Shown piece by piece: positions 25,926-38,570 of a DNA stretch of 64,000 nt. A program made the translations under genes and the position numbers. Origin of the DNA: Dicaeum eximium (taxonomy: Eukaryota; Chordata; Aves; Passeriformes; Dicaeidae). The notes under the pieces are model-generated. The model made no database searches. It was not told the DNA's origin and was given only the letters and a program-made list of their open reading frames with translations. The stretch is taken from assembly GCA_013396995.1 (NCBI GenBank), contig VWZP01001429.1, positions 286,469 to 350,468 on the forward strand. The letters run 5' to 3'. Positions within the stretch are counted from its first letter, which is position 1; every line of letters starts with the position of its first letter.

Positions 25926-26680
25926 AGAGTCACAGAATGGGTCAGTTTGGAAGGGACCACAGTGGGTCATCTGGTTCAACCTCCCTGCTCAGGCAGAGCA
26001 CATGGCACAGGATTGCATCCAGACGGTTCTTAAATATCTGCAGAGAGGGAGACTCCACCACCTCTCTGGACAATCTGTTCCAGTGCACAGTTAGCCACAC
26101 AGTAAAGAAACTCTCCCCCATGTTTAGGTGGAACTTTCCACCCATTGGTTTCTGCCCCTTGCCTCTTGTCCTATTGCTTGGCACTACTGAGGAGAGTCTG
26201 GATCCATCCTCTTGGCAATCTCCCTTGAGATATTTATACACATTAACGAGGCCCCTTCTCAGTTGTCTCTTCTTGGGGCTGAACAGGCCCAGCCCCCTCA
26301 GCCTTTCCTCATAAGAGAGATGCTCCAAACCCTTGATCAACTTTGTAGCTCTACTCCAGGAGCTCCAGGTCTCTCCTTATTGCAGAGCCCAGAACTGACA
26401 GAGATACAGACTCACCAGGGCTGAGTAGAGGGACAAGATAATCATCAACCCACTGGCACCTCAGGATACCGTTGATCCTCTTGGCCACAAGGACACACTG
26501 CTGGCTCATGGACAGATGTTGTTCACCAGGACCCCCAGGTCCTTCTCTGCAGAGCTGCTTTCCAGCAGGTCAGTCCCCAGCCCGTGCTGGTGCATGCTAT
26601 TGTTCCTCCCCAGGTGCATTTGCTGCATTTGCTTTTATTGAATTTCAGAATGTTCTTCTCTGCCCATCTCTTCAAACTAT
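25926..26680 (-). mobile_element. 5'-truncated CR1 LINE, minus strand
   Basis: About 755 bases of CR1 inserted antisense to the given strand. Read on plus, it opens with the inverted 3' tail (GAGTCACAGAATGGGTCAG) followed by the conserved TTGGAAGGGACCACAG region. It continues through the whole ORF2 C-terminal region and into the RT (CCCCCAGGTCCTTCTCTGCA near 26532), stopping around 26680. The 3' terminus is ATTCTGTGACTCTGTAAA on the minus strand, the CR1 tail with about one and a half units. It is better preserved than the other copies here: its C-terminal coding part still has an uninterrupted frame. Orientation is opposite to the copy at 17960, so these are independent insertions. Confidence 0.93.
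25942..26340 (-). pseudogene. CR1 ORF2 C-terminal remnant (132 codons open)
   Basis: This minus-strand frame encodes the C-terminal end of the CR1 ORF2 polyprotein, downstream of the RT palm. Recognisable family segments, in order, are LEHLSYEERLR near residues 4-14, GLFSPKKRQLR at about 17-27, VNVYKYLKGDCQEDGSRL at about 32-49, SNRTRGKGQK at about 55-64, KFHLNMGESFFTVW at about 69-82, then HWNRLSREVVESPSLQIFKNRLD near 86-108. It starts at an internal Met and lacks the endonuclease and RT catalytic core, which are truncated away or broken by mutation upstream. It is a transposon fossil, not a host gene, although gene predictors commonly report such frames as hypothetical proteins in birds. 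Confidence 0.9.
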
Positions 26681-28800
26681 TATTCTTAAAATGCTTAATT
26701 AATCACTGTTTTACTAGTTTTCTTAATTATTTTATTAATGTGCTTAATTATTTGCTTTACATGAGAACTACCTGCTCACTTACCTTTGAATTTGTACAGT
26801 GTCTACTCTTGGTTAACTCACAGTTAGAAATGTTCATACAATTGCAGATGGTGAAGAGAGTGGCAGGACAGGCACCCCCACAGTGCTTATGTGCCTAGTT
26901 CCAGTGAGAGTCTATTTGAGCTGAGCAAGAGGTTAAGAAATGGGAATGACAGCAGAGCAGCTCTGCTTCTGCACACATTCAGGCTTGGCCCTCTCTCCTG
27001 TGGGATGCCTTCTCATTAGGGTCGGTTACAAAGGGCAAAAATTAGTCTGTGTTAAAATGTGCAATGAAAGTATGAGTGTAGTTTACGTGAGTTACTAAAT
27101 AGCCTTTGCTGGTGAGAAATTTCACTTATTACTTACCTGAGACAAAGCATTCAATATTTCATCCTAAGTCCTCAGGGCATGCAAAATGTCTCTGCCTCCT
27201 TCCTCCCAAAAAACCCACTTTGCAGAGCAGTCTTTTTATCTCTAATAGTGCTCTGAAAAGGCGATACAATTAGGAAAAGATTCTGTTTCTCTGAAGAGAA
27301 AGAAGGATACACATAACATCTACAATGGATTGTGTCCTTTGCCTGGTGTCTCCTTATCTTCTTACAAAGAGAATTCATGAGTGAAAGCCGCTTCTACTGG
27401 AATGTCAGTAACAATGTCAGTTCATGGGATCCAACTTCAGCAGAATTTCCTTGTGGTGTTGCTGTAAATAGCTTGTGTTGATTGGGCTTGTTGTGTTTTG
27501 AATTTTCTGTTGTCTGAGTTAATTACATGTTGGAAGAATAGAACAAAATAATGCACATGAACTACTGAATTAGCTGGAGTTTTATTCTTCTGAGCCACAA
27601 ACCCAGAATCTGTTTTCCTTTTCATATGGAAGGATATTGCAGGGAATATTTACTGTGGCTGTGACTCCAGCTTCACAGGGAAAAGGAGGACAGATGCCTT
27701 GACACTTTTAAACACAGAACTCACCTCTGTTGGATCACGGCAGAGGGCTTAAACTGCAGATGTAAACTGCTGTGTGCAAAGTGAGCCAGCAAATTGCAGA
27801 ACTTCACAACTGGGAGACTGAAACACGTCCTGAAAGGTAATTGTGGTTTTTATTCATGTTATACAGCAGCTTCCTTGTCTGATGGTAACATTTGATAAAG
27901 GTACTGATTTGCTCACATATGAAAACAAGCTCTGTTACCATGTAAGCACACAGGAATTTTTTCATCAACTTGGATGGCACAGGCTGATGATCTGCATGAG
28001 CAGTTTCAGCTTAAAGATGAAATTTCAGGCAATGGTGAAGATAAATTTATAAGCTCATATGCTTGTTTGAAAACTGATCCTAAGTATAAAAATACTGTTT
28101 CTAGCTAAGACCCACTGCAAACAAAAAGAAAAGAAGAAGACTTACAAATGAGATGTAGTTACATTTTACTGTCAGTTAATCTTCCATCAATAAATGAAAT
28201 CATATTTATCCTTAGTGTAATATCTTTGTGGCTTCTGTCTTATCCTTCTTTTGTTGGATTGTTGTTTTGTTTCAGCTACCCAGAAAAAGCTTATTCCAGT
28301 GTGCTTCTGAGAAAAGTTCTTTCTTTCTGAAACTCTGCTCATACCATCCACCCCTCTGCTGTGATAAAGCATTCATCTCTTTAGAAGCCCCTTATCTTCA
28401 TGTTCCTCACAGTTCTGGGATGCAACTTTGTTAAGACCATGTCTCTGTGTTACCTCTGGAGCTGGGGCTTATAAATTGTGTCTTGGCTCTAAGCTCTCTC
28501 CCATGAATGCATCGCTCTGTTTGCTCAGCATGTGGATCCCACCATCACAGGCCATACCATCTCTCTTCCTCTGTCTGTGTTACTATTTATTATAAAATAT
28601 TCTAGGCTTTGTGTGGAGTACACTTTCCTTCTTTAAAAGTTACCTTCCATATTTAAAAATAAAAGTAATGAAAACCTCTTTATTATAAATTTTCTTTCAT
28701 AATCTTTCTCTACCCATATAACTATTTGATACAAATTTATTATACAGAAGTCAGACTTTTTAGGTTCTGTCTTCTGTATTACTTACTGCCTTACTGCATT
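26681..28800. other. Intergenic DNA, no gene seen
   Basis: Directly next to the 5' truncation point of the CR1 copy, 26690-26760 is rich in TTAATTA-type sites (CTTAATTAATC, TTAATTATTTTATTAATG, GCTTAATTATT). Beyond that the sequence is unique, with open frames of 69 codons or less that resemble nothing known. Confidence 0.55.
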
Positions 28801-28804
28801 TTTT

Positions 28805-28859
28805 GGGGGGAAGGGTTTGGTTTTGGTTTTTTTTTTTGGTGGGTGGAGTGGGGTGTGGT
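28805..28859 (+). repeat. G/T-rich low-complexity tract
   Basis: A 55-base stretch made almost only of G and T: GGGGGGAAGGGTTTGG, a T run, then GGTGGGTGGAGTGGGG. The right half holds several closely spaced G runs and could fold as a two- or three-tetrad G-quadruplex. There is no adjacent gene to give it a role. Confidence 0.75.
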
Positions 28860-30713
28860 TAGTGTGTTAATTAAGAAATTCTTAAATTTGTTTGAAAAAT
28901 AACATCTTTCCCCCACATAGATCTCCAGTGAAACTTAATGGTCACCTCCAAACAATTTAGTGAGGATCTGTAACAGCTCTGTATTTATTTCCTTTTCTCT
29001 GAATTCTGCTTCAGATCCTGTTTTAATTTCTTCTGACCATTTCTATTCCTAAGGGCATCCTAATTATTTCTTCCAACCTTACATGCCAGAGATATGACCA
29101 CAGCTTTCATCCTTGGTTTTATTCTTTCTGATATAATCAGATAGCTCACATTTAAGAATTTGTAACTTTCTCATAGCCAAAGAAGAAACTGTTTATGAAT
29201 GTAGATATTTCCTTTCTGGACTCATTCTTTTTTTTTCAACAAGGAATATTTTCCCAGCTCTGTGTTCCTGGATGCAGTAAAAATCAATACAGAAGGAGCT
29301 TTTACTCTGCCAAATGTTGCCAAATTATTTTCCTGGTACTTCATCTCTTTAGTTTTCACTCTCATGTCTTTTTCTTTTCCTTATATTATCTCTGTGCTCT
29401 TAATGTTGGAATGCTAACAAAAATTTAGCAAGAAAATTCAGTTAATAGGGGGTGTATAATTAATGGGTGTATTTATTAGTGAATAAGTTATTTAGCTGTA
29501 AAGAAAGAAATAATTCTTTTGTTTGATTTCACCACGAAAGGTGCAGGCATATATTGAAAAACATATTAAAATTAAAATTGTATTAAAATTTGATTTATAC
29601 GGAATATATGTAAGGTGAAAGCATTTTGTTGGTGCTACAAATTTTTCTTGAACCATGTGTTGTTTTGGATTTTTCCTTTCCTGCATGTAATCATGAATAA
29701 AAATGAACCTACAAGCCAAACTTGACTTTGCAATTGAGTGCATTATCTCTACGTAGAATGGTCACATTTAAACTAAGTTAAGAATTTTAACTAAATACGT
29801 TGGCAAGTAGGATTTCAGCTTGATCATGGACTTGTATTGTTGTAGAAATAGATGATCAAAATGCAGTCCAGCTCACATTCCAAAATAGGCTGTCTCTTTA
29901 GAAAAGATAAATTAAATTATTAAAGTCTATTTGGGCAACAGTGGAAGGCTGAGAAAATTTTAATAATCATTGCTTTCTATTTAGCAAGAACACAATATTT
30001 CCATAAACTTAGTGTGAGCAGAAACCTCTATGTTAAATCCAGAATGAATAAACTAGCTGAACTTAAAAGGTTCTGAAGTAAGAGTTATTTCAATTTAATA
30101 GTTTTATGCTGGTCTCTGAGTACTCAGGGACTTAGTACTTTGAAACAAAATTGGCATAACAATCAGTGAAGTGAATGATGTCATTTCCCAAAAGGCCAAT
30201 TCAGGTTCTCCTTTTCCAGACAGATATTGTATGCTCAAACTTTGTTCTTTATTAAACAGAGATATGTAAATCTCAAGAAGATATTAATTTCAAACTTTCA
30301 AATAGAGTTAATACTTGAATTTCATACTTCTAAGGTTAAATCTTCTATATCAGTCTGATCTGGTTGAGCAGAGAAAGTAAAAAGTACAATTAAAAAACCT
30401 CTATAATCTCCTGCCTACTCCAACATTTTTCTTTGGCTTTATTAATCTCTTCTTCTCCCCTTTCATTTAAATTTCTCTTTTGTTCTATTTATGACCATTC
30501 AAGTTTTCAGACAGATTCCTGGACCTTGCAACTGTTCCTTGGCTGAAGTAATATGGGAAGGTAGTTTTGAAGAATTTTCTTGGTAAATTTCATTATTTTC
30601 TCCTTCTCTGAAACACTGTTGACAAAGATGAGATGTAAAGGCTTAACATTAGCTGATGGCTCTTCTTAGCTGAGGTACAAGAACAGTAAAGATACTTCAG
30701 TTTGTGTTGTTCT

Positions 30714-30756
30714 GTTGAATTAAATATTATTAAATAATATGTTGAATTAAATATTA
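30714..30756. repeat. 16-bp direct repeat flanking an AT palindrome
   Basis: GTTGAATTAAATATTA occurs at 30714-30729 and again, identical, at 30741-30756. Overlapping the first copy and the spacer is an 8-bp inverted repeat with one central base (ATATTATT-A-AATAATAT, 30724-30740). This looks like a local tandem duplication with period 27. Confidence 0.85.
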
Positions 30757-32929
30757 AATATAGAAGTATATAATATATGTGTCCAAATCAAGAATTCAGA
30801 GAAGTATTTAACTGTTTTAATTCCCTTTGAAAGGGTCTCAGGGCACTCCAGCCAAGATCTACAGATAGATGCTAGGTTTAACAGGGTCTTTGCCTGATCT
30901 ATATACGATGCAAAATATCTGGTGAAAAGAAATGAATAATTAAACAGCCTAATCATTACCATAGTGCTTGTAATTGGTTTAATTTCTTTAATTTATTTGG
31001 TGCTAATTTGATTTCCTTTATCTTATCCTCCTTGGCCTGGATCAATTCCACTTCACATTAGTCTGTGCATACGAAGATTTGCTTCCAAGAGCAGTAAGAT
31101 GAATCATGCTTTGGAGGTAGCTGCTTTTTCCTTTAGCTGTGGAGGTAGCCAAGACTCACTAAACCTAGGTACAATTCCATTTGTTGTGTAAAAGGACCAT
31201 TGCCCAGCTGTGTAATGCTATCACCTGCTGCTCAGGGAAACAAAAATTGTGTGCTGGGACCAGGTCTGTTCCTAATCTAAGCATTAATTTCTAGGAAAAT
31301 TCCTTTCTAGGGTGAATGCATTTATACATGAAAATACGATGTGTCCCCTGGACGTGAGGTAACCACTACAGAAGCACATCTTCCCTGCCAAGAAAGTAAA
31401 GTGTTCATTGAAGTCTGGTGAGGTTTTCAGAAAGAGAAGAGCCTTAAGATTTTTTTCCATATTTTACTTTGTATTTGAAGAGACCACAGTGAGTGGGTCA
31501 TACACAAATTCACATGTGTGCATTCAAATACAGAAATCCAGGAATATGGCCATTGTTAATGCTTGTAACTATTGCCTAGTGCTTGGAAACATCCTGTGGT
31601 CATAAAATAACCAGTGGTTGCTCTCCTCTCCTCTCTGTCTTTTTGCCAATTGCCATGTTAATGAATTGTTGACATGTGATTGTGAGGGAAGTGTCAGTGA
31701 TCACACGACAGAAAGGTGAATATTGCAACAGTGAGCATGATAAGTAATGCCAAGTTCTAGGTAGATGTCTTGATAGCCTTTTGTGGCACTCATTAAAATT
31801 TCAATTGTCTTTTTTTATGCACAGGTAGGACTGGCATATTGAATTCATATAAACACTTAATATAAAATTCTAGCCATTTATTATGAGATTATTTATTTTA
31901 GTACCAGAGTTTTCCTTTAATAATTCATAAAGGGAGAAACAGCTGCTTATGAGGTTGAGATCTGGGTTGTTTTTGAAGATAAAGCCTGGGAAGTAGAGGA
32001 AATTCAGAGGAATAATGCTATGCAGCAACTTAACACTGGAGCAGGGTAGTTTTGAACTAGGCCATCTTAATTCTATATTGAGCCTAGTGTAAACTCCCTA
32101 ACTGTGTTGCTGATCCCCAGGTAAACGTAGATTTTGGAACACAGCAAACAGGGACCCACATTTGGAATTCGGACAGTGTGTGTCCAAGCTGCAGAGGGGT
32201 TCTTCCTCTAGATCTGATCCCGTGTAACCTCTGATCTAAAGGCAAATATTCAGAGATATGATGCTCCCTTCTCACTGCTATTGGGAAAATGTGGGCCTGA
32301 AGCACTGGCTGAGTGGCAGCCTAAGGTGGGGACAAAGGCCAGCTCTGCAAGGATATCAGTGCTACCCATTTATGTCACTGTGCTTGTGGAATGAACCTCG
32401 TGTGGCATTATTTGGTACCACCCTTGGAAATGGACCACAAGGCAAAGACCCAGTGGGAGGGTGAACATCTGACCTGTGAACAAGAAGCTGTTCAGGAGCT
32501 ACAAATATTGCAAATATGTTATACACAGCATCTTGCAAACGAGTTGGAAAGCAAACAACTTTCCCAAGAAGCTTCCATTTGAAGTCAACTCTGTATGGAA
32601 AAATAACAAGAATAAGTTGTGTACTACATATGTTCTTTATAAAATTTTGAGAATTTAGTATCTGTGAGAGGATAGTAATGTGAACTCAATTAACTTTTAA
32701 ACAGCGAAGAGATCTTTGCTTCTACATTTTCAAAAGAAAAAGAAAGCAAGAGATTTATTTCATTTTTATTGGAAATAATTTTTTTTCTTGCTCTATATAA
32801 CTTTTCAATACAATAAAGAGTAAAAACTTATTTTAAACCACACTTTAAGTTTTGTTTTTAGTGGTTGTTCTCTTTTATTTTTGTCTCAAGAAATATTACT
32901 GAATAATAAAGCTCCAGATCTCAGCATAA

Positions 32930-33115
32930 AATTGCAACTGATCTATAGTTATTATACTGAAACCACTGTAATTATTCTTAGTTTATTAAAACTATAGTAA
33001 ATCAGACCTAATAATAGTAAGACTACAGTAATCATATTGAATAATAGCTGCAAGTTATTATCTCTATATTTACTATACTATTATAATAATTACAGTTCAA
33101 CTATATGGTTTTATT
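32930..33115. repeat. Degenerate AT-rich tract with recurring ACTATAGTAAT-like words
   Basis: About 185 bases in which variants of TATAGTAA / TACAGTAAT / TATTATACTG recur in both orientations (for example near 32944, 32991, 33024 and 33070). It resembles an old, decayed AT-rich tandem array. The units are too diverged to define a period by eye. Confidence 0.5.
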
Positions 33116-34170
33116 TAATACAATGCCTAAATTTACCATGGCAATTTTATTCAAGTATCTTCCTATACATATTTCCTGGAATACAATAAGTAAAATTTCT
33201 GGTGTAAACTAAGAAAGCTTAATATCTATTTTTAAAAACTGCCATTAAAAAGATTGGTAATTAAATAATATAGTTTAAAATTAATAAATTTGAGGATTTC
33301 ATGAATGAAAAAAATTGTCTTTTGTTGTGGTACAAGAAATTTTTTGCAACATGATGAAACTAAATTTTGAGACTAAAAGAGAAAGTAAATTACATGTTTA
33401 AAAACATTTGATAGATTTGTTTTCTTTAAAATTCTCCAAATATTTTTTAAAGTGGCAGACAGACAAAGCAGTCTCTTTTACTAGACTCTCTTGTCTTAAT
33501 AGAAGAAAAGTTACAAACAGTGAAACTGGACAGAAAATGGACAGGTTCTGCATGTGTCCATCTGTCCAGGAGTTTGTACACTCATACAAGAATATTGCAA
33601 TTCCTGTGATTTAATGGGGATATAAGGGGGCAATTTCACTTATTTTGAGAGCTGTATGTGTCTCTGTGTTAGGCATTCTAGTTTCACACATTCAGAGTCT
33701 CATGACTCTCTGTAAGACCATTTGCTTTTCTCATCTTTAGCTTGCCTATTCTTACAGTTCTTGCCAAAAGCCCGCTGGCACTATTTTTGTACATCCCACA
33801 CTTCCTTCTGTAATATTTCCTGCATGTCACCCATTCCAGGTTGTTACTCAGAGCATTTTGAAACTGTAATGACCTGCTCTCTGATCAGACAAAAACCCAG
33901 CCTATGGGTGTCCCTTGAGATTTTCAAGCTGGCAATTTAGGAAATGGTAATTTCATTGCTGCTTTCTACGTAGGATTCACAAGGATGTCCACCCACAACC
34001 TGCCTCCCACAGGCCTGGTGTTAAGCTGTCAGGTCTGTACACGTCTTCCCTACCTGAGCTCAGAGAGTTAAACTTATACAACAAGAAAGCTTTTAAAACT
34101 CCTGGACTAGAATCAGACTATTTATGAGCTCTCCCTCCTGAAGAAGGATGGGATAAACCAGAAAATAAAG

Positions 34171-34198
34171 AAGGAAGAAGTGCAAAGGAAGAAGTGCA
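34171..34198. repeat. Perfect 14-bp tandem duplication
   Basis: AAGGAAGAAGTGCA occurs at 34171-34184 and again at 34185-34198 with no spacer and no mismatch. It is a recent or conserved replication-slippage duplication within a purine-rich stretch. Confidence 0.9.
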
Positions 34199-37100
34199 CA
34201 CAAATGCCTAAGCATGGGCCATTTCATATCCTATGGGATGAAGGCAAGAACCTTTCTTCAAGTAGGACACATCAGACTTAAGCCTATTTTACCTCAATGT
34301 TTTAGTTAAATCAGGAAGAACGGGGTATTTGTTAATGTCTTTTCCCTCTTCCACTTAAAAAAATTACAGTGTCACTACACAGCCAGCATGAAAGCCTTTC
34401 TTAGTGTGAAGAGGGAACTTATGCTATAATGAAAGGGAAAAGTGTTTAAAATTGCCCAACAAAAGAAAAGGAATTTTAAGTTTAGGCCGCCACTGTATTA
34501 ACTAAAAGATTTCTTTTTCAAGCTAAGGCAAACAGTGGGACAATATGGTCAGTCATATGCAATCACAATCCCAAGCACTTCCAGGCAACCTGAATCTGTT
34601 AGAAACTAAAGTTCCTGAATTACCTCCAGTTTAGCAAAATGTAGTAAAAATAAATTTCAGAACATCTCCCACAAACCTCTAATGTGAAATCTATGTGAAA
34701 ATAACTTACTCTTGAAAAAGTCTTTTATCTATAATTTTACAAGAAAGAAAATTCTTAATTTGCTAGATAGGAAAATTTTTGCAGCTCTAAGATTTGTGGG
34801 TGTCTGAAACTACTTGTCAACAGAGGCAAATAATAAATAAAATAATATGAACAGATAAATACAGGTAACAATAAAAATTGAAATATAATGTATTCATATC
34901 CTGATTTGCCTGTCATTCAAGTTCTCTCCTTTTATATAATGACTTGAACTTTTTTTTACTTAGCAGAGAAAAGCTAATTTTTTTGCATTTATCAAATTAG
35001 GACAATTTTGGTCAGTAGCTATGCATATGTGATAAACTGATTAGAAATGCATGCACATGCAAAGGTAAACAATGTCAGCATGGTGGGAAAGAAGAACAAG
35101 AAGTGGAGCTGTAGGGAGTTCTGACTCACAAAGAAGCAAAATGGAAATACTGCTATGAACAGTCTGAGTGAGCCTGTGAGAAAGAGTTCACTCTGCCATG
35201 ACAAAAGAAGTCACAGGGGAACATGATGCTTGCCAGCACAAAGAAATCTAGCAACAGGAAGGAGGTGAAAGTCAAGAACCAATGCATATGAGGGGTCTAA
35301 AATAAATTTAATTCAAAAAGCGACAGAAAACTTCCCCCTAGAGGAGACCTTTGTTTTACCTTATCACAGAACAAGCAGAAACACAACTGAAGGGGTTATT
35401 GCTGTGTCTGCCAGCTGGAGGCCAGTCACTGGAGCAGACTTAATCATTAAACAGGATCCTCCAACCACTGGCAGGCTCTCATGGACCAAACTCTGAAAAA
35501 AACCTCCTTTTGATTGTGTGTTCAACCACGGCTGCAGCTCTGCAAGATCAGCAAGCTGCATGGGATAATATTATGATGAAGATGACTTATTTCTTATTTA
35601 GGCTTCAGTAGCAGATGTAACCCTCCAAAGAGACAAAAAGCCCTTCCTGCATGGCACTCTGGAAGCACACAGGGTCTCTGGGCAGGCCCTGAGGAGCACA
35701 CAGGATAGTCACCATCAGCACAGGCTTGCTCATGGGACAGATACTAAAGTAGAGACATGAAAACAGAAATGAAGCTTTAAAAAATAGGTTTGTTAAAGAA
35801 TGGCAATATGAGCAGCTGCCCTCAGCTGTGCTAAACATGTAGGACTTTGCTGCTTCCTGCATGCCTAATTTCCCTCCCACATCTGCAGTGGCACATGTGA
35901 TCAGGGTTTGACACCTGATACTCTTGGAACTCTGGCAGAGCCTGTTGTTCTTCCAGGTGAGTCAAAAGCATCCAGCCCCTGCCTAAGCCAGCAGCATTAG
36001 CTGAGCTCCTCATTAACAAGGCAATGGATGAGGAATGCTGAAGGCTGCAATCTGTATCCTTGAAGGCTCCAGTGGCAGGGAGTGACTCTGTCCTGGCATT
36101 GTCCTTCCTTTCGAGTAAGAACAGGGCTTGAATAGCATTCCTACCTACCTGGGCTGCTCCGCCAAGGCACTCGTCCTCCTTTCTGGATTTGGGAGGGTCT
36201 TGGACATGGATAGGCTAGTGAGCAGCAAGACGCTGTTCAGTTTATAAAATATTTATAAAAATATATACCACCTCTGAAAAATGGGTTGAACTAAATGTGC
36301 AAGGCCTTAATTTACCTCTTATTTTACTGAAAATGTTAAAAGAGGAGCAGTACTCATCATGGTATGCAGAAAGCAAAGGAAATAGACTGGGATAACTGGA
36401 AATATCCCTGTTACTTCAACATTTCAGTTTTCAGAACGTTTCCCCCAGCCAGTGGCCATCCACACAAGGTGCAAGAGAAAGGAAAAAACTGATTTTCCAG
36501 CTTCAAAATGACAGAATGTCAGCAATAAATCATATTCCTCTTTCTTTAAGAAAAAAAAAAAAGAAACAAAAAAGATTTTACAGCGCATGTTGGGTGTCAT
36601 ATTCTCTAGAAAGCTTTTGAAAATGTTTTATCGCATCAGTGTTAGCAGTCAAGTCTTTTTACATGAGAATGTAACAATGGCTGTTCTGGGTGAGATGAAG
36701 GGTTTATCTAACCCAGGTATCTTGTGTTTAACAGTGGCCAATAGCAAACGCCCAGGGAGGAATAAAAGAGCAAGACATGCAGTGATGCTCCCTGGGTAAA
36801 TGCTTTCAGCCACCAGAAATCCACAGCTCAGGGACATCCTGACCCAGAGGTGTTAGCTCTGCGTTTTGTAGCCTTTGATAGATTTTCTTCCATGAATTTC
36901 TCTAATAGCTTTCTGAACCCCTGGCAGCTTCTGGCATTTTAGTGCCAGCAAAGCAGTAAAGGAAAGGGGAAACCAAATGTGGAAATCATTTTGAGAAGAG
37001 GCTCTTGTTTTTAGCAGATACTTTTAGCAAGTACCTGAACACTAACAGAGAGGCAGCCTCATGCCCAAAATAACAGTTTTGAACTTAATAGTTTGTGAGC

Positions 37101-38089
37101 TGCCCCAGAGCCCTTGGTCACCACATGGGATTCCTGGGAACCAAAGTCTTCAGGACTGAATCAACAGGCAACACATAATCACTATTGTAATTGAGTCACA
37201 AGCTGGATTAACAGTGAAAAAACCAAAAACACAGGAGGCCAAATTTCATTTTGGAAGTGGGGGGATTTTTTGAGAAAAATAGTTTTCCCTGAAATTTCAT
37301 AGGGAACAGAGGGCATTTAAGATAAATAGACATTTATATGGGCACCAAGTCCAATCCTAAAGTTATTATGTCTGATGACTGAGTATCTAGGTTCTTAATA
37401 TTCAACAGCTGTAGCACAAAAGATTTGGTCTCATTCTGAAATGAATATTTTTAAACAAAGTACTCATTAGGGCAAAACTTGTCTTCTACAAAGGAACTGC
37501 GTCAAGCCAAATTCATCCTTCAAGTAAAACTTGAGCCTTCAAAGAAGAGAATTAGGAAACATTTAAATACAGTTAAATGCTTCTGCAGTTTCTGTGGCCT
37601 ACACAGGAATGCTCAGATGAGTCTCCTAACCCACAGGGTTGACATGATCTAACATGACCATCAGTGCTCTCTTTCAAATATAATGTACCTGTAGGTCTCT
37701 ATAAATAGTTTTTACTTGGAGTGCTGGCATCTAAATATATTTATAACCAATGTATGGCTACAAGCAGTTCTAAATGGCCCTGAAATGGCTAACACAGAAT
37801 TATAATTCCCTTTTTACTCATAAATCAAATAACCAAAAACAAAACAAAATCAACAACATTCTATGGGAAACAGAATACAATTCTTGTAATGCTGAGCAGT
37901 TGTGTATGAAGTCACTCGAAATTGGTTTGCTTTGGAAAGATAGAGTTAGAATTAGACCAGGAGCAACAGCAAATATATTTCTAAAATGTGAGTCAAGCAA
38001 AGAAAGGAATAAGCCAGCAAGCCAAGGGAAGCACAGGAAACCCAAATATCCCCATATCATACCAAAAAATAAATAATTCAGTTGAGCCC

Positions 38090-38570
38090 CACCATGTCAT
38101 TTTCTCAGTGGATTTTGTGATCTCCCATGCAATAACGTGCCACTGTACATTTTGATCTGCATCAAAATTAACAGTCAGGCACTTTATGAAATATTATCTT
38201 TGTTAGCTTTACCACTAACAAAAATACACTTTCAATTCTTCACATCCACATAGCACATCTATTAAAGCAATCTGGGAAATTAGTTTGAGATAAACTGTAC
38301 AGCAATTTTATTCATAGCCTCCCTGTATCTCACACTGTTAATCTGCATCACAGCTCACTAAATAGTGCCTAATGTTTATTGCATTTAACTGAATGTATAC
38401 GATTCTGAGGGTACGCCAGGGACCGATTATCATAATTATACATGTTTCTATGGAAACCCACAAGTCTATCAGTTTTGATTCATTATATTGTTATACCTTC
38501 TAGCACTTTCTAATTATTAGGTGCCCATAAAAAAGTCTCAGTCTTGCTGTTACTATAGAAATGAGCTATA
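38090..38570. promoter_or_regulatory. Candidate non-coding regulatory block with RFX X-box-like palindrome
   Basis: This segment has little low-complexity sequence and keeps CpGs in a CpG-poor region (TACGATT, GTACGCC, GACCGATT within 38399-38427). GTTTCTATGGAAAC at 38444-38457 is a near-perfect palindrome one base away from the RFX X-box consensus GTTNCCATGGNAAC. A weaker relative, GTTACTATAGAAAT, lies at 38549-38562. AT-rich homeodomain-type cores (CATAATTA, TCTAATTATTAG) lie around them. RFX family proteins bind such boxes in enhancers and promoters of ciliary genes. No gene start is visible here, so a distal element is the more likely reading. Function is inferred only from motifs and composition. 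Confidence 0.33.

Larger units (their letters stand above)
28860..38089. other. Intergenic DNA, no gene seen
   Basis: About 9 kb of unique sequence. The segments 29540-29600, 30715-30780 and 32940-33110 are nearly pure A/T. Open frames are 91 codons or less and unrecognised. Small tandem duplications at 30714-30756 and 34171-34198 are listed separately. Confidence 0.55.

Noticed and set aside
35364..35560. Short stretch with GGAGGCCAGTCACTGGAG resembling a CR1 RT segment
   Set aside because: Only a dozen bases agree and the flanks do not follow the CR1 order. Considered chance.
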